The notes: generated by a model from the letters alone, not told the origin. 64,000 nt of DNA from Diphasiastrum complanatum (GCA_029204225.1 CM055109.1:38516632-38580631); one strand, 5' to 3'; positions 44,694-60,154 are shown, counted from the first letter of the stretch. Made by a program: numbers and translations.

Positions 44694-47358
44694 TACGTAC
44701 CTAAGGCTGGCATCATTGCAGAAAGTACCAATGTTGCAAATACTTTTAGAAAGAACCCAGTTGAGATCATGTCTATCATTCTTATGTATCCAGTTGCATA
44801 TGCCACTGCATTTGGAGGTGTCCCTATTGGAAGCATAAAGGCATAAGAGGCTGTAATTGTCGCAGGCACCAAGTAAAATAGGGGGTGTATGTGGGCAGAT
44901 AAAGCGACCGGAATAAGAAGAGGAATGAAAATGGTAGCAGTTGAAGCGTTTGAGACGAACTCGGTTGTAATCCCAACGAACAGGGCCACAATTGGTACCA
45001 TAAGTAAGTAAGGTGCCGAGTGTAAGAACACTAAATGTTGTGTCATCCATCCTGATAGACCACTCTTTGATATGCCATCAGCAATGGCAAATCCTGCATA
45101 GCATTTTCACTCAATGTCAACATATTAAGAACTGATAAAATTACATTCTTCTATTTCTAATAGAGTACGAAATCTCTTAAATTTACATCTCTCGTACTGG
45201 ACCGCAAAAGAATCTCGTCCAAGACCGCAAAAGATTTTTGTTTGTGAATCTAAGAGCTGGTAATAAATAGCCCATCTTGAGTAATCTTCCTGGCATAATT
45301 TGCCTCTAAAAAGCATGCTATGAGCATGTATTAAAGTAAAGCAGAAAATAGACTGAAAAAGTGGACGGTCCATGTCCATATTCCATATGCTTTAGCCAAT
45401 GCTGATTAGTTTGGACTCTGGAGTAACCAATATTAGTAGCTTAACTCTGGCAGTACATTGGCATTGTTTAGAGCATTGAATGCCAATCATTCAGCAAAGC
45501 AGCAATAAGATCCGGCCTTACATTGCAATTGGGAAATCACAAATTGACAAAAAACTTTTCGGTATCCATTAAAGACTGCTTACCTCCACCTAGGAGGAGA
45601 ACAATATCCCAGGGAAAGTTCTTGCAATGTTTCCAGCTCATTAGCTTTTCCCCTGGCACCAGCTTATTTGGGATGATAAATAGTGGTATAGCCATCAAGA
45701 TCTACAAGATTTCAGTCCTTCAGTATTATTCAGCAATGCATATGATAAATAGTACAAATCAATGCAGTTTTGCCAAACATTTAGCTAAATCTTGAAACTT
45801 CTCATATGCACACTTGATGTAAAGCAAATGACACTGATCAATCAAGCTGTATAGATTTGATCAAGTAGCTGCCTGAACTTTCACCATGAATACGCTTCTT
45901 TAGATGCAGAAGCTAATATAATCAAATCAAAGTGGACAGCATTAATCTCTTGGATGCAGATTCTAGTACAATCTTCAGCCCTATACGAGAAACTATTAAG
46001 GAGAGTGCACGAAGATGGTTTCGAAGACAACAGTCATGAAGTTGTTACAGATTTGACTGGCAAGTCTCAAAAAAGCAGCTGATCAAAGTCATCATTTAAG
46101 CCTTCATAAGAGGAGGTATTGCTCTGTTGATTCGTAGTTAATGCTGAATTTAGAGGTAAAGTTGAGCTCAAATAGCTTATGCGGAAGTGAGGTCTCTCGA
46201 TGTAGCTTCCTGCATATTGCTTACTTATTCTGCTCATGTAGCCCATAGTTGTGAATTCTCAACTTTAGGGAGAAAAGGACCTAACCTGCAGCGGCTTCTG
46301 CCTTAACTTAGTTGATGCATGTCAACTCCACTATCCCCATCGTGCGTCATTGAAACAGAAATACTGTTTATATGCTTGGATTTAGAAGCTATTGGGCAGT
46401 TCGTACCCGGGTGGCTTGTTAAGCTCCTATTTCTCATTATTATGCAACAAAAGAAACTTGAATACTTAAAAGTTTTAACAGCTATGACATGTTTCTTCCA
46501 GATGAATTTTAAGATCCATTGCTTTACTTGCTGCAACTTTCACTATGAAGTTGCTGATTTTAAATTATTTCATACCAAGATTACTGCCAGTCAGAAGATG
46601 ATGTATCAAAGTTTCAGTTTTAACCTTCCTCCTGTTTATGAGCAACTCGCAACTTCTAGATCACGTCAGAAGGCAGTAAGGAGGTGTCAATAAGGTATAA
46701 GTACAGGTCAAGAAAGAACAAACAAAGGCCACTGAATGACGTGCATTCAGCATCAACAAAGCCATGACCGGTCATCCTAAAAACACAGAGAACATCCTCA
46801 GTGCAAGCTTCTTTAATAATTGAAATGAAGATCTTAACTCACACTAGCAGTGCCATCGCCAGCAAGGCCTCCAGTACACCATACCCCCCATCCTGGCATT
46901 ACGCCACTGAAATCTCTGGTCATCCATAATAGAATGAGTACCTACATGCGCCAAAAACGAGAAATGAAACATTCTCCTTTGATGCCCTATTATGAAACCT
47001 AGTATAAATAATCGAATTCAAGTAGCTCTCCCATCCTCTAGATCCTTCGAGATTTTGAGATTTTTGCCTTCATTTGTAGGCAGATCATTTTACTTAACCA
47101 ACAGGAGAAGATATGATTGTAATAGCTGTTAGTACTCACTCCAAAAAGTCCAAGGACAGCTTTTTCTGCAAATGACATCGGACCTGCAGATCAGATGAGT
47201 CTCAGATGTAAGATACTACTTAACACCTAACAAAGATTATGATTAAAATAGAAAACAATCGATACTCTGAAGCTCGATTATGGAAACAGGAAACCTCTTA
47301 GAAAGAGAGGTAGCAATGATCAAAGACTAGCGAAGTATTAGCTTCTTCACCGCTATGC

Positions 47359-47422
<64 letters not shown>

Positions 47423-48700
47423 ACCAAGTACATCAACCTCTTCCTGGATGGTAGACCTTTTAAAGGACCGAGATACTGTTGGAAGTACTGATGGTGGGCA
47501 GTAAATTATACAGATCAAAGCCCAGCAGAAAATCAGAAGTACCACCCCTAGGGGGAATGCAAATAAAAACCATTTTAAGTAAGAAACAGGAGGAGCATGT
47601 GGAAATCTGCTGCTCCACATCCCAGTCAAGACAAGATTGGTCCCAGTTCCTGTGAGAGTGGTTAGACCACCGATGGAAACTGCATACGTAACGGCAAGCA
47701 CAACTCCTCTGCCATAAACTTTCAAGGCATGAGGAACTTTCTGCAGGATCAAATTCAGTTCAATCATCAAGTTGTTTGCACCCATCTGCAGCTAGAAATT
47801 CATTGCTTTTTTGTCTCTTTTTTTAGCAGCTGTTACTAATACACAAGTATAGTGGCAAATTACCTCTTCCTTACTTTCCTCACGAGCGGAAGCAATCTTG
47901 CTGTTGTTAACCTCGACGTCCTGGATGAGGCCCAATCCGGTATACCCTCCATTCCTCTTCTGCAAATCATCAACGTTTATGGTAAGCTTTCCCGCAACAG
48001 GGCTTTCAGAAGATCCGGCCTCACTTGCGCTGTTCTCAGCATAGGTTGCCTGCAGCTTTTCCAGCACACCGATGGCAATGGGCATCATCATGATAGCTGT
48101 GGCAGTGTTGGAGATCCACATGCTAACAAATGCTGGCCCTATGCAAAACCCAAGTAGCAACAGGCGAGGGTCCATCTTCTGCCCTCCAATAAGCAGTAAT
48201 GTTGTCAATGCCAATCTTCTGTGCACTTGATACCTCTCCACAGCCAGTGCCAGAATGAAAGATCCAATAAACAAGCTGACTGTGTCGTTCATGTAAGACG
48301 TGGCAACAGCGTTTGCGTTCTGGATGCCCAGAACTGGATAAAGCAAAAGAGGAAGCAGAGAGGTGATGGCTATAGGAACGGCCTCTGTCACCCACCAAAT
48401 AATCATCCATATCAGAACTGCAAGCATGGCCACTGTTGTGCGGTGGTGTTTGCTGTGTGTGTTTATACTTACGAATCCCAACACCAGCACTGCGGCAAAG
48501 GGTCCTAATGCAATCGCTATGCTGTGACCATGTTTTCTCAAGAAATTTTGAAGACAGTGCATAATTTGCAGGGAGGTTCGCACAAAAGACACGCCATGAA
48601 CGTTCGCTATAGATTTGTTCGCTTGTGATGTTTCTATGAGTGGCCTCTTAAGATTACTTTCTGCCATCCTCTTGATGACAAGAATTGCGGCTATTATCAA
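44414..48700 (-). CDS. TDT: Tonoplast dicarboxylate transporter (SLC13/DASS family), seven exons
   Basis: Coding segments are complement(44414..44457, 44701..45093, 45584..45701, 46843..46941, 47140..47183, 47425..47740, 47864..48700), 1851 bp, 616 codons from the ATG at 48700 or 605 from the next ([10 protein letters not shown]). All introns are GT-AG and phases agree. The family moves malate/citrate-type dicarboxylates across the vacuolar membrane. Marks include [19 protein letters not shown] (about 92-110), the first SNT signature at 197-199, [11 protein letters not shown] (307-317), [15 protein letters not shown] across exons 2-3, [14 protein letters not shown] (473-486) and the second SNA-T signature at 519-523. 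About a dozen hydrophobic segments are seen. Residues 215-279 form a longer hydrophilic loop than in Arabidopsis TDT. The small last exon encodes [13 protein letters not shown]. No lesion was seen. A related SLC13 member is the main alternative. Confidence 0.93.
44650..44690. repeat. (CT/GA)n microsatellite at a splice donor of TDT
   Basis: In the sense of the gene, intron 6 begins GTACGTACAT and enters a run of about 20 CT units ten bases after the donor. Confidence 0.95.
47361..47419. repeat. (CT/GA)n microsatellite at a splice donor of TDT
   Basis: In the sense of the gene, intron 2 begins GTGGG and runs at once into about 29 CT units. The reading frame stays open through the repeat, so retention would add a Ser-Leu run. 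Confidence 0.95.
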
Positions 48701-51072
<2,372 letters not shown>

Positions 51073-51131
51073 AATTTACACACAAACACACACAATAACA
51101 AGATGCCACCTCCCACACCTCTATCTGCCAC

Positions 51132-51134
<3 letters not shown>

Positions 51135-51193
<59 letters not shown>
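51135..51193. repeat. (CT)n microsatellite
   Basis: About 29 CT units about 60 bp beyond the MITE right end, giving a MITE flanked on both sides by CT arrays. Confidence 0.95.
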
Positions 51194-51194
<1 letters not shown>

Positions 51195-53160
51195 ATGACC
51201 CTAAGTCGTGGAGAACCTCCATCTTCCATAAGGAAGTCCATTTACGCAATGCCGATGTCATACTCATTTGGAAAATCCTCAAAACATATTGTATGTCAAA
51301 TGAAATCTTACATAAATCAACAGTTTAGATTGAATTTGTGGACCACCGTTATCTAAGACACGATAGAAAAATTTCATATGAACATTGTGGTCATGGAAAG
51401 GTCATAAATAGATTTGAACAACATTGTGACTCATAAAGATGCATAAGTGAGACTAGTGAAAAATATTTCACCCATAAAAAGAGGTCACCATATTATGCAC
51501 TTGACAATTATTTTTTTAGTGATATTTACGCTAGGTTCAACTTCAATGTAATTATGCCCTCGATCTAATGACCTTGCCATAATTTTATTGGCTCCTCTAC
51601 GTACTATTATGATAGTTTAACCACTTGCAAAGGTGATTACAAAAACCATTTTCCAAATTCCAATATGTATAGTGCAATTCTCAGGGATTTGAACGATGAA
51701 GTGTATGTTACCCTCCCAAAAGAAGGCTAAATTTGACAATGCCCCTCAATGAACACTTTTTCTCTGTGTTTGGGAAAGTTGGCAACGTATAGAGATAGAT
51801 GAAACCGACATCATTCTTCAAAAATCTAACTCGTTAAAAAATTACAACCTTTCTTAAAAGAAAAAATAATTTTGTTTGTCATTTTCATATACAAGAAATT
51901 TGTTAAGTTAGATCTTTACAAAGTTTAGATTATATATAATTTTATTGAGTTCATAAAATAATTTATTAATGTAAATATTTACTATTAAATAGTCAGCAAA
52001 CAATTTGAGATGGAGATCTAAAAGGCAAGAATTCAAAAAAATCATGGCTTTTAAAAAATGCAAAAAAGTGGAAGAAACCTGAAGAAGTTTTTAGAACATT
52101 GCTTTTTTTTCAAATTTTTCTTTTTAAGAAAAGGCAAACAAGCCCCCTAACCCCCAAGGCAACCCTCAAGGCTCAGGATCAGGGATTGAAGCATGGCCTT
52201 GATCAATGCTCATGAAACCTCTTTCGAGTTATCTTCAAAAAACCAGCATTTCATATAACTTCTCAGCTTTATAAAAACTTTTACTCATAAAAAGGTAAAT
52301 ATATATGCTTGTATAAAAAATCGTGATACATTTTATGATATCTATTTTTAAGAAAAGTTGCCATTCCATTCTTATACTTTGCCCATTTTGTATAGTAGTG
52401 CCCTGAGCCTTCAGATCAATCCATGCATTCGACTTTAGTGTTTAATATCATCTTTGATAGAGAATCGGACACGTATGCTTTGACTCCTGTGTCCCTGGAC
52501 CCTGTCCCATGAAAAGGCCTGGTCACTGGTGACACGACCATCTACATATTAAACTTTTGGTGTTCAAGTGTCAGTACGTGACTCTGTGGGAGCTGCCGCC
52601 GAAGTCACGACGTCTGCCTGAAGGGCATGTGACCAATCCGCGAAAACGACCGGATGACCTCGCGTCGCTAAACCTGTCTCGCGCCATGTGCGCAAGCTAA
52701 GACCCAGTCGGGCTCGGCGGTGACCGTGGCCTGGATTGTGACCACCGACAGTCAGTGGGTCTTATGATAGGGGCAGTTCAATTACAGCACTTCTTACAAA
52801 AAAATAAATAAAATAAGCAAAGAAAGCCTTGGGCCTCGAGGCTTGTACGTACCCACCACGTGATTTGCGTGAATGGGTGGTCTCAACTGTATGTACGTGG
52901 GCACTGCCCCTTGGCCCAGAAAACAAAAAAAGAAAGGCATGTGTTGGACTGGTCCCTAAACCATGTTCATTGTTTCATCAAGACTAGTCCATTTATGGTG
53001 CTCCTTCAGCAATCTCAGATACTCTAATTGTATGGTGTTGTACCTTCATTTTAAAAGATAAACAATTTCAAATCAATCTTTGAGACATTTCACGGTAGTC
53101 TTGTGGTATGATGTGTAACAGCTTTGCTTGAAACAAATTAAGATTCTCAAACCAAGGGTA
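51194..53160. other. Intergenic, nothing supported
   Basis: AT-rich, no long ORF. A GC-richer patch at about 52480-52760 stands out, but it carries no recognisable frame. Confidence 0.5.
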
Positions 53161-53168
53161 TATACTCC

Positions 53169-53387
53169 AATGATCTCATAAAATAGACAGATACTAACAA
53201 CCCAGTTGTTATAATTCATTTTCCACTGCTTTGTTTTAGATTTGCACGTTTTTTAATGGTTTAAAATGAGCTAGTTTTAATATCACATTTCATGTATTAA
53301 GGGTTTATTTTACTTAACCTTTTATCAATTCCATAATAATCTTGTGGGTTTTTTTATAAGATTAATTCGAAACATTTTTACGAGCAC
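53169..53387. mobile_element. MITE-like element, copy 2, with 8-bp target duplication
   Basis: About 219 bp. TATACTCC occurs at 53161-53168 and again at 53388-53395. The right end TTTTTACGAGCAC matches copy 1; the left end ATGATCTCATAAAA is decayed. Eight-base duplications are typical of the hAT superfamily. The element is non-coding. Confidence 0.78.
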
Positions 53388-53395
53388 TATACTCC

Positions 53396-54659
53396 TCAAT
53401 AGAAGTCCCAAGTTGAGTTGGGAAATGTGTTGTAGTATTTAAGTTCAAAATGTGTGGTGTACTCATTGGTGTAGATGGTGAAATATGGATACTCTCAAAT
53501 CAATCTCTATAGTCCTCCATGGTAGTACTTGAATTGGCATTGTTCCGCATGTATGAACTTTAGTTGTAGTACATGCTCAAATCATGCCATTCCATCCTAA
53601 CAATCCTTGATGACAGTCGAGATGGAACTGTGCCTATCCTTGCACAAGTTCTATCTTAGACTCGGCTAAAACATTGTCCTTTTCAAACCAACCTTATAGT
53701 CATCAAGTTTGAACTGCTTGTTCCTAACCAACCTTATAGTCCTCGTGATCAATTTGGTATTGTGCTCATGCTTGCAAGCAGCACTTTGAATCCAACCTTA
53801 TAGTCTCAAAATTGGAATTAAGCCATTTGAAAACCAACTGTATAGTCCAACATATTCAGGGAGGTCAAATTTCGAGGTGATCCAATGTGGATGTTTGGGC
53901 TTCTGCTTCATTTTGAATTTGGTCTTTGTATGTGATGTAATTTGTACATATTGTACATAGTAGCGCTACTTGAATTAGCTACTATGCCTTGCCTTTATAT
54001 GTGATGAAAAGATTACATAATCACATAGCAAAGACATTGCAATTTATAATCTTAATCATGTCAATTGTATATTGTATTTTGATGAAAACAACCTGACTTG
54101 GAATATCATGACAAGCTTTGTTGTACTCATGTATGCTCAACACATGAAGAAGGATTGAATTGTTAAAAAAAATGACAACAACAACTTGCCATTTCAATTT
54201 ATAATGATTATCATATCTCCATTTATATCTCATTATTCTATCATATTAGTAGTGCAAACTAGCAAACCCTTCGACCGTTAGACTACTTTTGAAGTTAATC
54301 ACCTAATAATGAAAATTTTCGTCTCAAATTGAAAAGGAGTTTGCATAATTTGTAGAAGTTGAATATGTTAAGTCCATACTTGGGTTCAAATCAGAACTAA
54401 CGGTGTATAAGGTCCTACCATGAAAGATGGGATTGGAATTGTTCCATAACAAAAGAGTGGCTTGGTGTACTTGGTATATAAGGAGTAATGCTCGTATCTT
54501 GTGTTCTTAAGTTGTTTTAGGCTTGGCATGTTGGTGCAAGTAGGCATGCAAGGAGTCCTAAAAGTGGTATTATAGCAATTTAAGGCCTTGGGCCTAGGTG
54601 ATTATTGGTAGATAGAGTGCATGAACTCAAGACAAGTTCAATCATGGTGGAAAAGTGTT
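53396..54659. other. Intergenic, nothing supported
   Basis: The phrase CAACCTTATAGTC recurs several times between about 53680 and 53840 in a diverged, short-period pattern. No gene is seen. Confidence 0.5.
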
Positions 54660-55663
54660 GTGAAACTAACTCAAGTGTGACAATGATACTTTATTTCAAT
54701 ATGCTTGCTCTGGTAATGATACTTGGGATTAATAGATAAAGCAATTGTACTCTGATTGTCACAAAAGATTAATTAGCCTATACTTGACTAAGATTAATGT
54801 CCGACAATAGATGCCTTAACAAGATAGCTTCCTTTGCAGCTTGTGCAACAACGGCAATATATTCAGCCTCTCGAAGATAATGCAGTCGAATTTTGCTTCT
54901 TACTATTCCAAGAGATAGGACCCTTGTTGAACACTTGTTGAACACAAAGAAATAGCTTGATGTTGACTTAGCAAAATCTACATCCATAAAACCTTGAAGA
55001 AGATGAACCTAGGTATTCAAATCATCATTCAAATTTCCACCATAACGTATTCAATAATTTTGTGCCAACTATAGATATCGAAGAACACTAAGTAGTGCTA
55101 TCCAATGAATGAAACTTGGATTTGATGTATATTGGCTAAGTGTACTTATTGAATAAGCAATGTCAGGTCTAGTACAAATCATGACATACGTGAGAGAACA
55201 TAATAATATTCTTACCAACTAGCAGGTTTGTAACAATCCATGTCTAGTTCTTAATAAGAGATTGATACTCTTTGTCCATCGCTGATCTCCGTTGATCTAC
55301 ATCTGGACTAGAAATTGCCTCAGAATCATTGATTGGCTCCTCAACAAAATAACAAGTGGCCATGGCATTGTTGATAAATCTATCTAGAGGTACTCTGTGT
55401 GGATTTAATCTTTGAGAAACTGGCGTATCCAGCTGTTGCTACTACAACCTTCTCGATTTGTCTACTTCTGAATTATTGATTAATGTAGAGTTGAGATTCG
55501 AACTTGATGTGATATCGGGTATGGATTTGACATCTGTAACTTGCTCCTTTCCCTTGAAATCGTTGAAGGTGGACAAGAAAGTCTCTACCATTTTGGCACC
55601 ATTGCCAAGGAGTAATGCCATTATTTTTCTTTTTAGCATATTTAAATGGATGTTATCTTGCAT
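54660..55663 (-). pseudogene. Decayed copia RT/RNase H (element L)
   Basis: The minus strand reads EAISSPDVDQRRSAMDKEYQ then SLIKN (RT start, about 55310-55235), jumps to [20 protein letters not shown] (RT end, about 55195), then GFMDVDFAKSTSSYFFVFNK, REAEYIAVVAQAAKEAILLR and CDNQSTIALSINPK. The RT core with YVDD is deleted and the frame shifts several times. A 73-codon frame at 55663-55442 probably is the integrase-RT linker. No LTR was found. Confidence 0.82.
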
Positions 55664-56821
55664 TTAGGCATCTTAGTCTTTGCATGATAGTGTTAAATTT
55701 GTATTTTTAGGTTTAGTTTTGGGTGAATTTCATGATTTTGTATGGATTTTCTTGCTTGTAATCACCTAAGATTGATTAGCAAGGAAAGACAATTAGTACA
55801 CCATTGTTAAGATCCATTTGGATTTCAACAAATTAGAGAAACATAAAAAAATTGTTCATTTTCTACAATTTGGAAACAAAAGAGGGCAGAAACTTCATCA
55901 GACCTTCTGTTCCCTTGCAACCAACCTTCGTCGACTTGCAAGCAGGACCGCCCTGATTCATTGAAGCTACAGTTTGAAAGGCGAAGGTTACTTCCCAGCC
56001 ATTGTCCAGAAACTTGAGAAAACAGCCAAAAATAGTTTTAAAAAACACTCCAAAAAACTAAAAAAGTTTCGAGCTTTTCTACAAAAATATCAATTCTCTC
56101 TAAGAACCTTCACCTAAACCTTTGCCAACTTTACAAAATATTCTTCATACTACACTTAGAAATCAATGATTCAAGTGAGGGTTACTTCCTTTAAAAAGAT
56201 GTGAAGTGAAGATTTTTCAAGCTTCTGATCATTTTTTGAAGGAAAGTCGCAAGATTTTTGACAAAAATTTGAGTATCTCTCTTTCAACCTTTGCCCAACC
56301 CTCTCCAGTTTTTCTAAAGCTAAAATGAGCAAATGAAGTGCAGCATGATATGCCAGAGCATTTCAAAAGTTACGCTTTGAATGATGTGGTCATTATGTTA
56401 CTGAAAGCTCATCGAGCACATACGGAAGAAGTTCCATAAATGAAAAAAGTCTATGATGGACCAGCTCGGATGCAACCTATGAGTTTAGCTGAACTAGGTG
56501 AAGATGAAAAATCTGTCCAAGTTGGAACACAACTTTTTTCCGCTCAATTTTCTGCTTTGAAAAAAACTCATTTTTGCATTTTATCCATCTTCTATAATAC
56601 AACAGCAAAGTGAGCATTTGTTTTTCGATGTGATATCTAAATGTCATTGATGAGTTACATACGTTGCACTCAACTTGTTGATTTTGTTTCATATCCCAAC
56701 CGTCAGCCAACAACTCGGTGATTATTTCATCACTCAAGTCCTTACAAATAAACATTGTTTTCGTCCCCGAACATTGCATTTGGAAACAACAAAAATAGAA
56801 AAAGGGAGATACCAACTTAAC
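55664..56821. other. Stretch without a supported gene
   Basis: A minus-strand frame at 56477-56815 includes a cysteine-containing segment (CKDLSDEIITELLADGWDMK; CNVCNSSM) that could be a further exon of the duplicated unknown gene just to its right, but I cannot assign it. Confidence 0.35.
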
Positions 56822-57302
56822 CTATATAAATCTTTGAACCAGTGCTACATTTTTATATACTTTGAATATCCATATAAAGTCTAGATCATCTGGAGAGATC
56901 CATTCCTCACTTGAAAAATCTGGTAGAGGATATGGCTCTAATCTATCGACTAAACTATTTTTATCAGGAATATAGGTGTGATCATAAAAATAAACTCCTG
57001 ATATCAAAATATATGACATCAATTATTCCTGCAATCGATTGAACTGATTGTCATTCAGCAAAATGTGATGGATACAAATCTACAAAACCAACAAAAATAT
57101 CGTAAGAAAAAATTAATATAAAAAAAATATTAATACTAAAGAAATTTAATCTGAATATGTACATATTAATCGTATACTTACAATTGCATTTTCTTCTATC
57201 ATCTAAATTCAAATCATAAATGTTGAGCTCTTTGTGAAGATAAGCATGTTGAACTAAAACTTTTGTGATAGATTGACCGCCAGCTGATACTTTGAAATCC
57301 AT
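56822..57302 (-). pseudogene. Unrecognised exon pair, copy 2
   Basis: Exon-like frame from 57302: MDFKVSAGGQSITKVLVQHA, then YLHKELNIYDLNLDDRRKC, a good donor (CAATT|GTAAGTATA), a roughly 100-bp intron ending TTTTGTAG, then LYPSHFAE and a stop. Further left, a frame reads GVYFYDHTYIPDKNSLVDRL. Its homologue at 58000-58421 has the same exon-intron layout. The family is not recognised. Whether it is a live gene or a remnant is unclear. Confidence 0.5.
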
Positions 57303-57999
57303 TATCCCACCTTTCCAAAAGCTTATATATATGTTATCCGATCTTTTTCTTTTTCAAAAAAAGTCTTTTGAAGAAGGATGCATCAAAATCCATTGATATT
57401 TATGATATATTCTTGGCATTCATTGATCTTCTGCATTTTTTTCATTGCAAATATTGATAGCATGAATGGTTCTTCTTGGTCTCCGATTATGTGTAACCAT
57501 TAGTCCAAAATATGTCTATGCAAGATGAGAACGGAGAGAATGAAGAGAATGAGAGGTATACCTATGAATGGCAATCCAAAATATGTCTATGGAAGCTAAG
57601 AATAGAGAGAATGAAGAGAATGAGAGATATACCTAAGAATGACAAGAAGTTACAAGGATTAGTTAAATACAGTTTACGACTATTGACGTCAAATCAACCT
57701 CGAGTGTACAAAGATAAACAACAAAAGAGTACTCGGACAGTAACTGTGGTCCAATCACCATCGTTTGTTCTACCCGGCAAGATTTTTTAAAATCACAAAA
57801 ATTTGGCCGAGGAAGGCAAAAACAAGTTCCGTCCGTCAACCACTATTACAGTTCGTCACAAATTGACACCATTGATTGGGACACATAAGCGTTGAAAGCG
57901 TGCGAAGTAAAAAAAAAAACATCTTGACAAAGGACCCATTTTGAGTTCTCATATCCCCTAATAGCTTCTCTATTCAAATATGGAATGTATATAGCATCA

Positions 58000-58421
58000 T
58001 AATAAAAAATGTCAAAATCTATAAGCTCTTTGGAAATTCGTCCTTTATATTGTAATTTACCAATTTCTGAATGGACAACATCTTTAATACCTGAAAGAGA
58101 ATTTACAAGTTCCTATTCATATATATTTGATGGATATAAATCTACAATACAAAAAACCATTGTAAGTTTCCGTGGTTAATTACAACTACATGTTAGAGTT
58201 GACAAGTAATTCAGAACATCACAATACTTACACTTTCGATAATCATAAGGATTTGTGAAATCCGCATTCAATTTTGGATGCATGTAAACATGTTGAACAA
58301 GGACTCTACAATATCTACCAAGGGATATTTTAAAATCAAGAATCTTAGCTTTCCAATTAGATTTAGATGTATATTTTGTCTTCTTTTGACGAAAAGCTAC
58401 TCTTGTTGATGGATGCATCAA
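58000..58421 (-). pseudogene. Unrecognised exon pair, copy 1
   Basis: From 58421: MMHPSTRVAFRQKKTKYTSK, then ILDFKISLGRYCRVLVQHVY and MHPKLNADFTNPYDYRK, a donor AAAGT|GTAAGTATT, an intron of about 85 bp ending TATTGTAG, then LYPSNIYE and a stop. Beyond the stop GIKDVVHSEIGKLQYKGRIS and YDAIYIPYLN resemble the corresponding place in copy 2. Similarity to copy 2 is at the protein level (DFK.S.......VLVQH.Y.H..LN), so the duplication is old. Confidence 0.5.
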
Positions 58422-58429
58422 TATCCAAG

Positions 58430-59648
58430 AAGCTTTATGATATTCATGAGCAATCCCAATTCTATCATCGTCCTTCTCATTGTAAAAAAATTCAGAGTTG
58501 AGGATCTTTGTTTCCTTATTGATAGCTTGAAGAGCTAATTTGAATCTCTACAAAACTGGAGGGGCATAACAAGGGCTAAAGCATTATTGTTTCGAGCTTC
58601 CGTGCTTCATTTAAGTAATTACTACATTGCAAATTACAGAAAATAAAGAAGACTATAACCTTGTTGACATACACCTCGTAATTTAACTTTGGTTTAACCA
58701 ACATAGTATCTCCTCTTAACTAAAACAAGCAAATTTGAGCAGCTCAATTAGCCACGAATAGTCACGAACAACACATGTTAACTGATAGTGTGCTTGCGAC
58801 CTACTCGACGGGAACTTCAAATCGTCTTAAAATTTAAATATTTTTCCAACTTCGATGACATGCGTTACGTTGAATCCACTATTGCAATACATGATTGGGC
58901 CACATGGACATAAAAAGCCAAAAAAAAAAAAACAAAACAAAACAAAACAAAAGAACCCAAAAAAATTAAAAAAAAATCTTTACAAAAAGGCCCCTTTAAC
59001 ATCGGAACCTTAATCTTTAATGCTTATTGTTCATTTTCCCTACTGTTGGGCCTACATCACTCTCTACAAGGTGTTCTTTCAAGAGCCTTTGGCAAGAGGA
59101 TGTTGAGCCCTATAAGTGTGACTTGTATGCTAACAATGTGTCAATGCAAGAAACATTATGCAACATAACTATGCACGCCATGTTTTTCTATTTTAGTATA
59201 CTTTCTCTTAACGTGTTGCGTGTAATCAAGGTTCAATGTTTCGTGAACCTTTTAGAAAAGCCTTTTCGCAACACATTTGAAATGCGTTTGAAACAAGAAA
59301 GCATTGCCTTTGTCAAGAAAGAAATGGCAAAACGTTTTTAGGATGTTTTTGCTTGGTTTTATTCATAGCCTTTTGTTAAAGGAAAACCGAGTGTTGTTTT
59401 AAGTGTCTGGACAAGACATTTCTACTATTCTCTATGAGTTCTAACTAAAGTTTTAAAAGCCAAATTTTTTCTCTCACTTTTCTGTCTAACTTTAAAAACC
59501 ATTTCGAACCATCCGTTTGAAATGGACTTTTTCAAAATGAAACGCGTTTCAATGAAACATTGTCAATGTCCAAGGTTGTACAAAACACAAATATTGTGGT
59601 TTGAAAAGACACAAATTTGAGTTTTCGTCTATTGGTCATAGCTCGTTA
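58430..59648. other. Intergenic, nothing supported
   Basis: AT-rich, with an A-rich run at about 58918-58975. A 104-codon frame at 59027-59341 (+) shows no known domain. Confidence 0.5.
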
Positions 59649-59654
59649 CATTTC

Positions 59655-59722
59655 AAATTACCAAACTGTCCCTGTGATGTTAAATTACCAAACTGTCCCT
59701 GTGATGTCAAATTACCAAACTG
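59655..59722. repeat. 27-bp tandem repeat, about 2.5 units
   Basis: AAATTACCAAACTG starts at 59655, 59682 and 59709. The first two units are almost identical. Confidence 0.9.
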
Positions 59723-59780
59723 GTCATGCGTGAAATAGACAAAGCATGGCATGCACAAGAAGCAATACCTCCCATTTAAA

Positions 59781-59997
59781 GAGCTCCAAAATTTAAAGCA
59801 AGCCAGAGACATGATTGCAGATGACTTTACACCGATGCATAAACAATGTACATGTGGACTAAGGCATTTCTTGGTATAAACTTCCATCTCAAGGACAGAC
59901 TCCAAAAATTAAGGCAACCCAGAGAATTGATTGCAGATATTTTTACCGTTATGCATAAACCATATACATATTGACTAACACATTTCTTGGTACAGAA
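59781..59997. repeat. Two-unit tandem repeat, about 117-bp period
   Basis: CTCCAAAA, ATTGATTGCAGAT/ATGATTGCAGAT, GCATAAAC and CATTTCTTGGTA recur in the same order. A further 34-bp repeat (AACAAGCAGCAATAAGCAGA) follows at 60046-60108. Confidence 0.85.
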
Positions 59998-60154
59998 GAG
60001 TATCATTGGGTTTTAAAGTCAACCCCAAATGAACCGTGCATTGACATAACAAGCAGCAATAAGCAGAGAGCAGATAGCATAACAAGCAGCAATAAGCAGA
60101 TAGCACTGTAAGGACTGATATCAGGCCAAATGGCTTCTGGTTAGATTTTTGCAA

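Noticed and set aside
44613-45050. Second minus-strand ORF overlapping transporter exon 6
   Set aside because: It is a shadow frame; the exon 6 frame has the conserved SNA-T signature and proper splice phases.
46319-46693. 124-codon plus-strand ORF
   Set aside because: It lies in transporter intron 4, antisense, with no domain.
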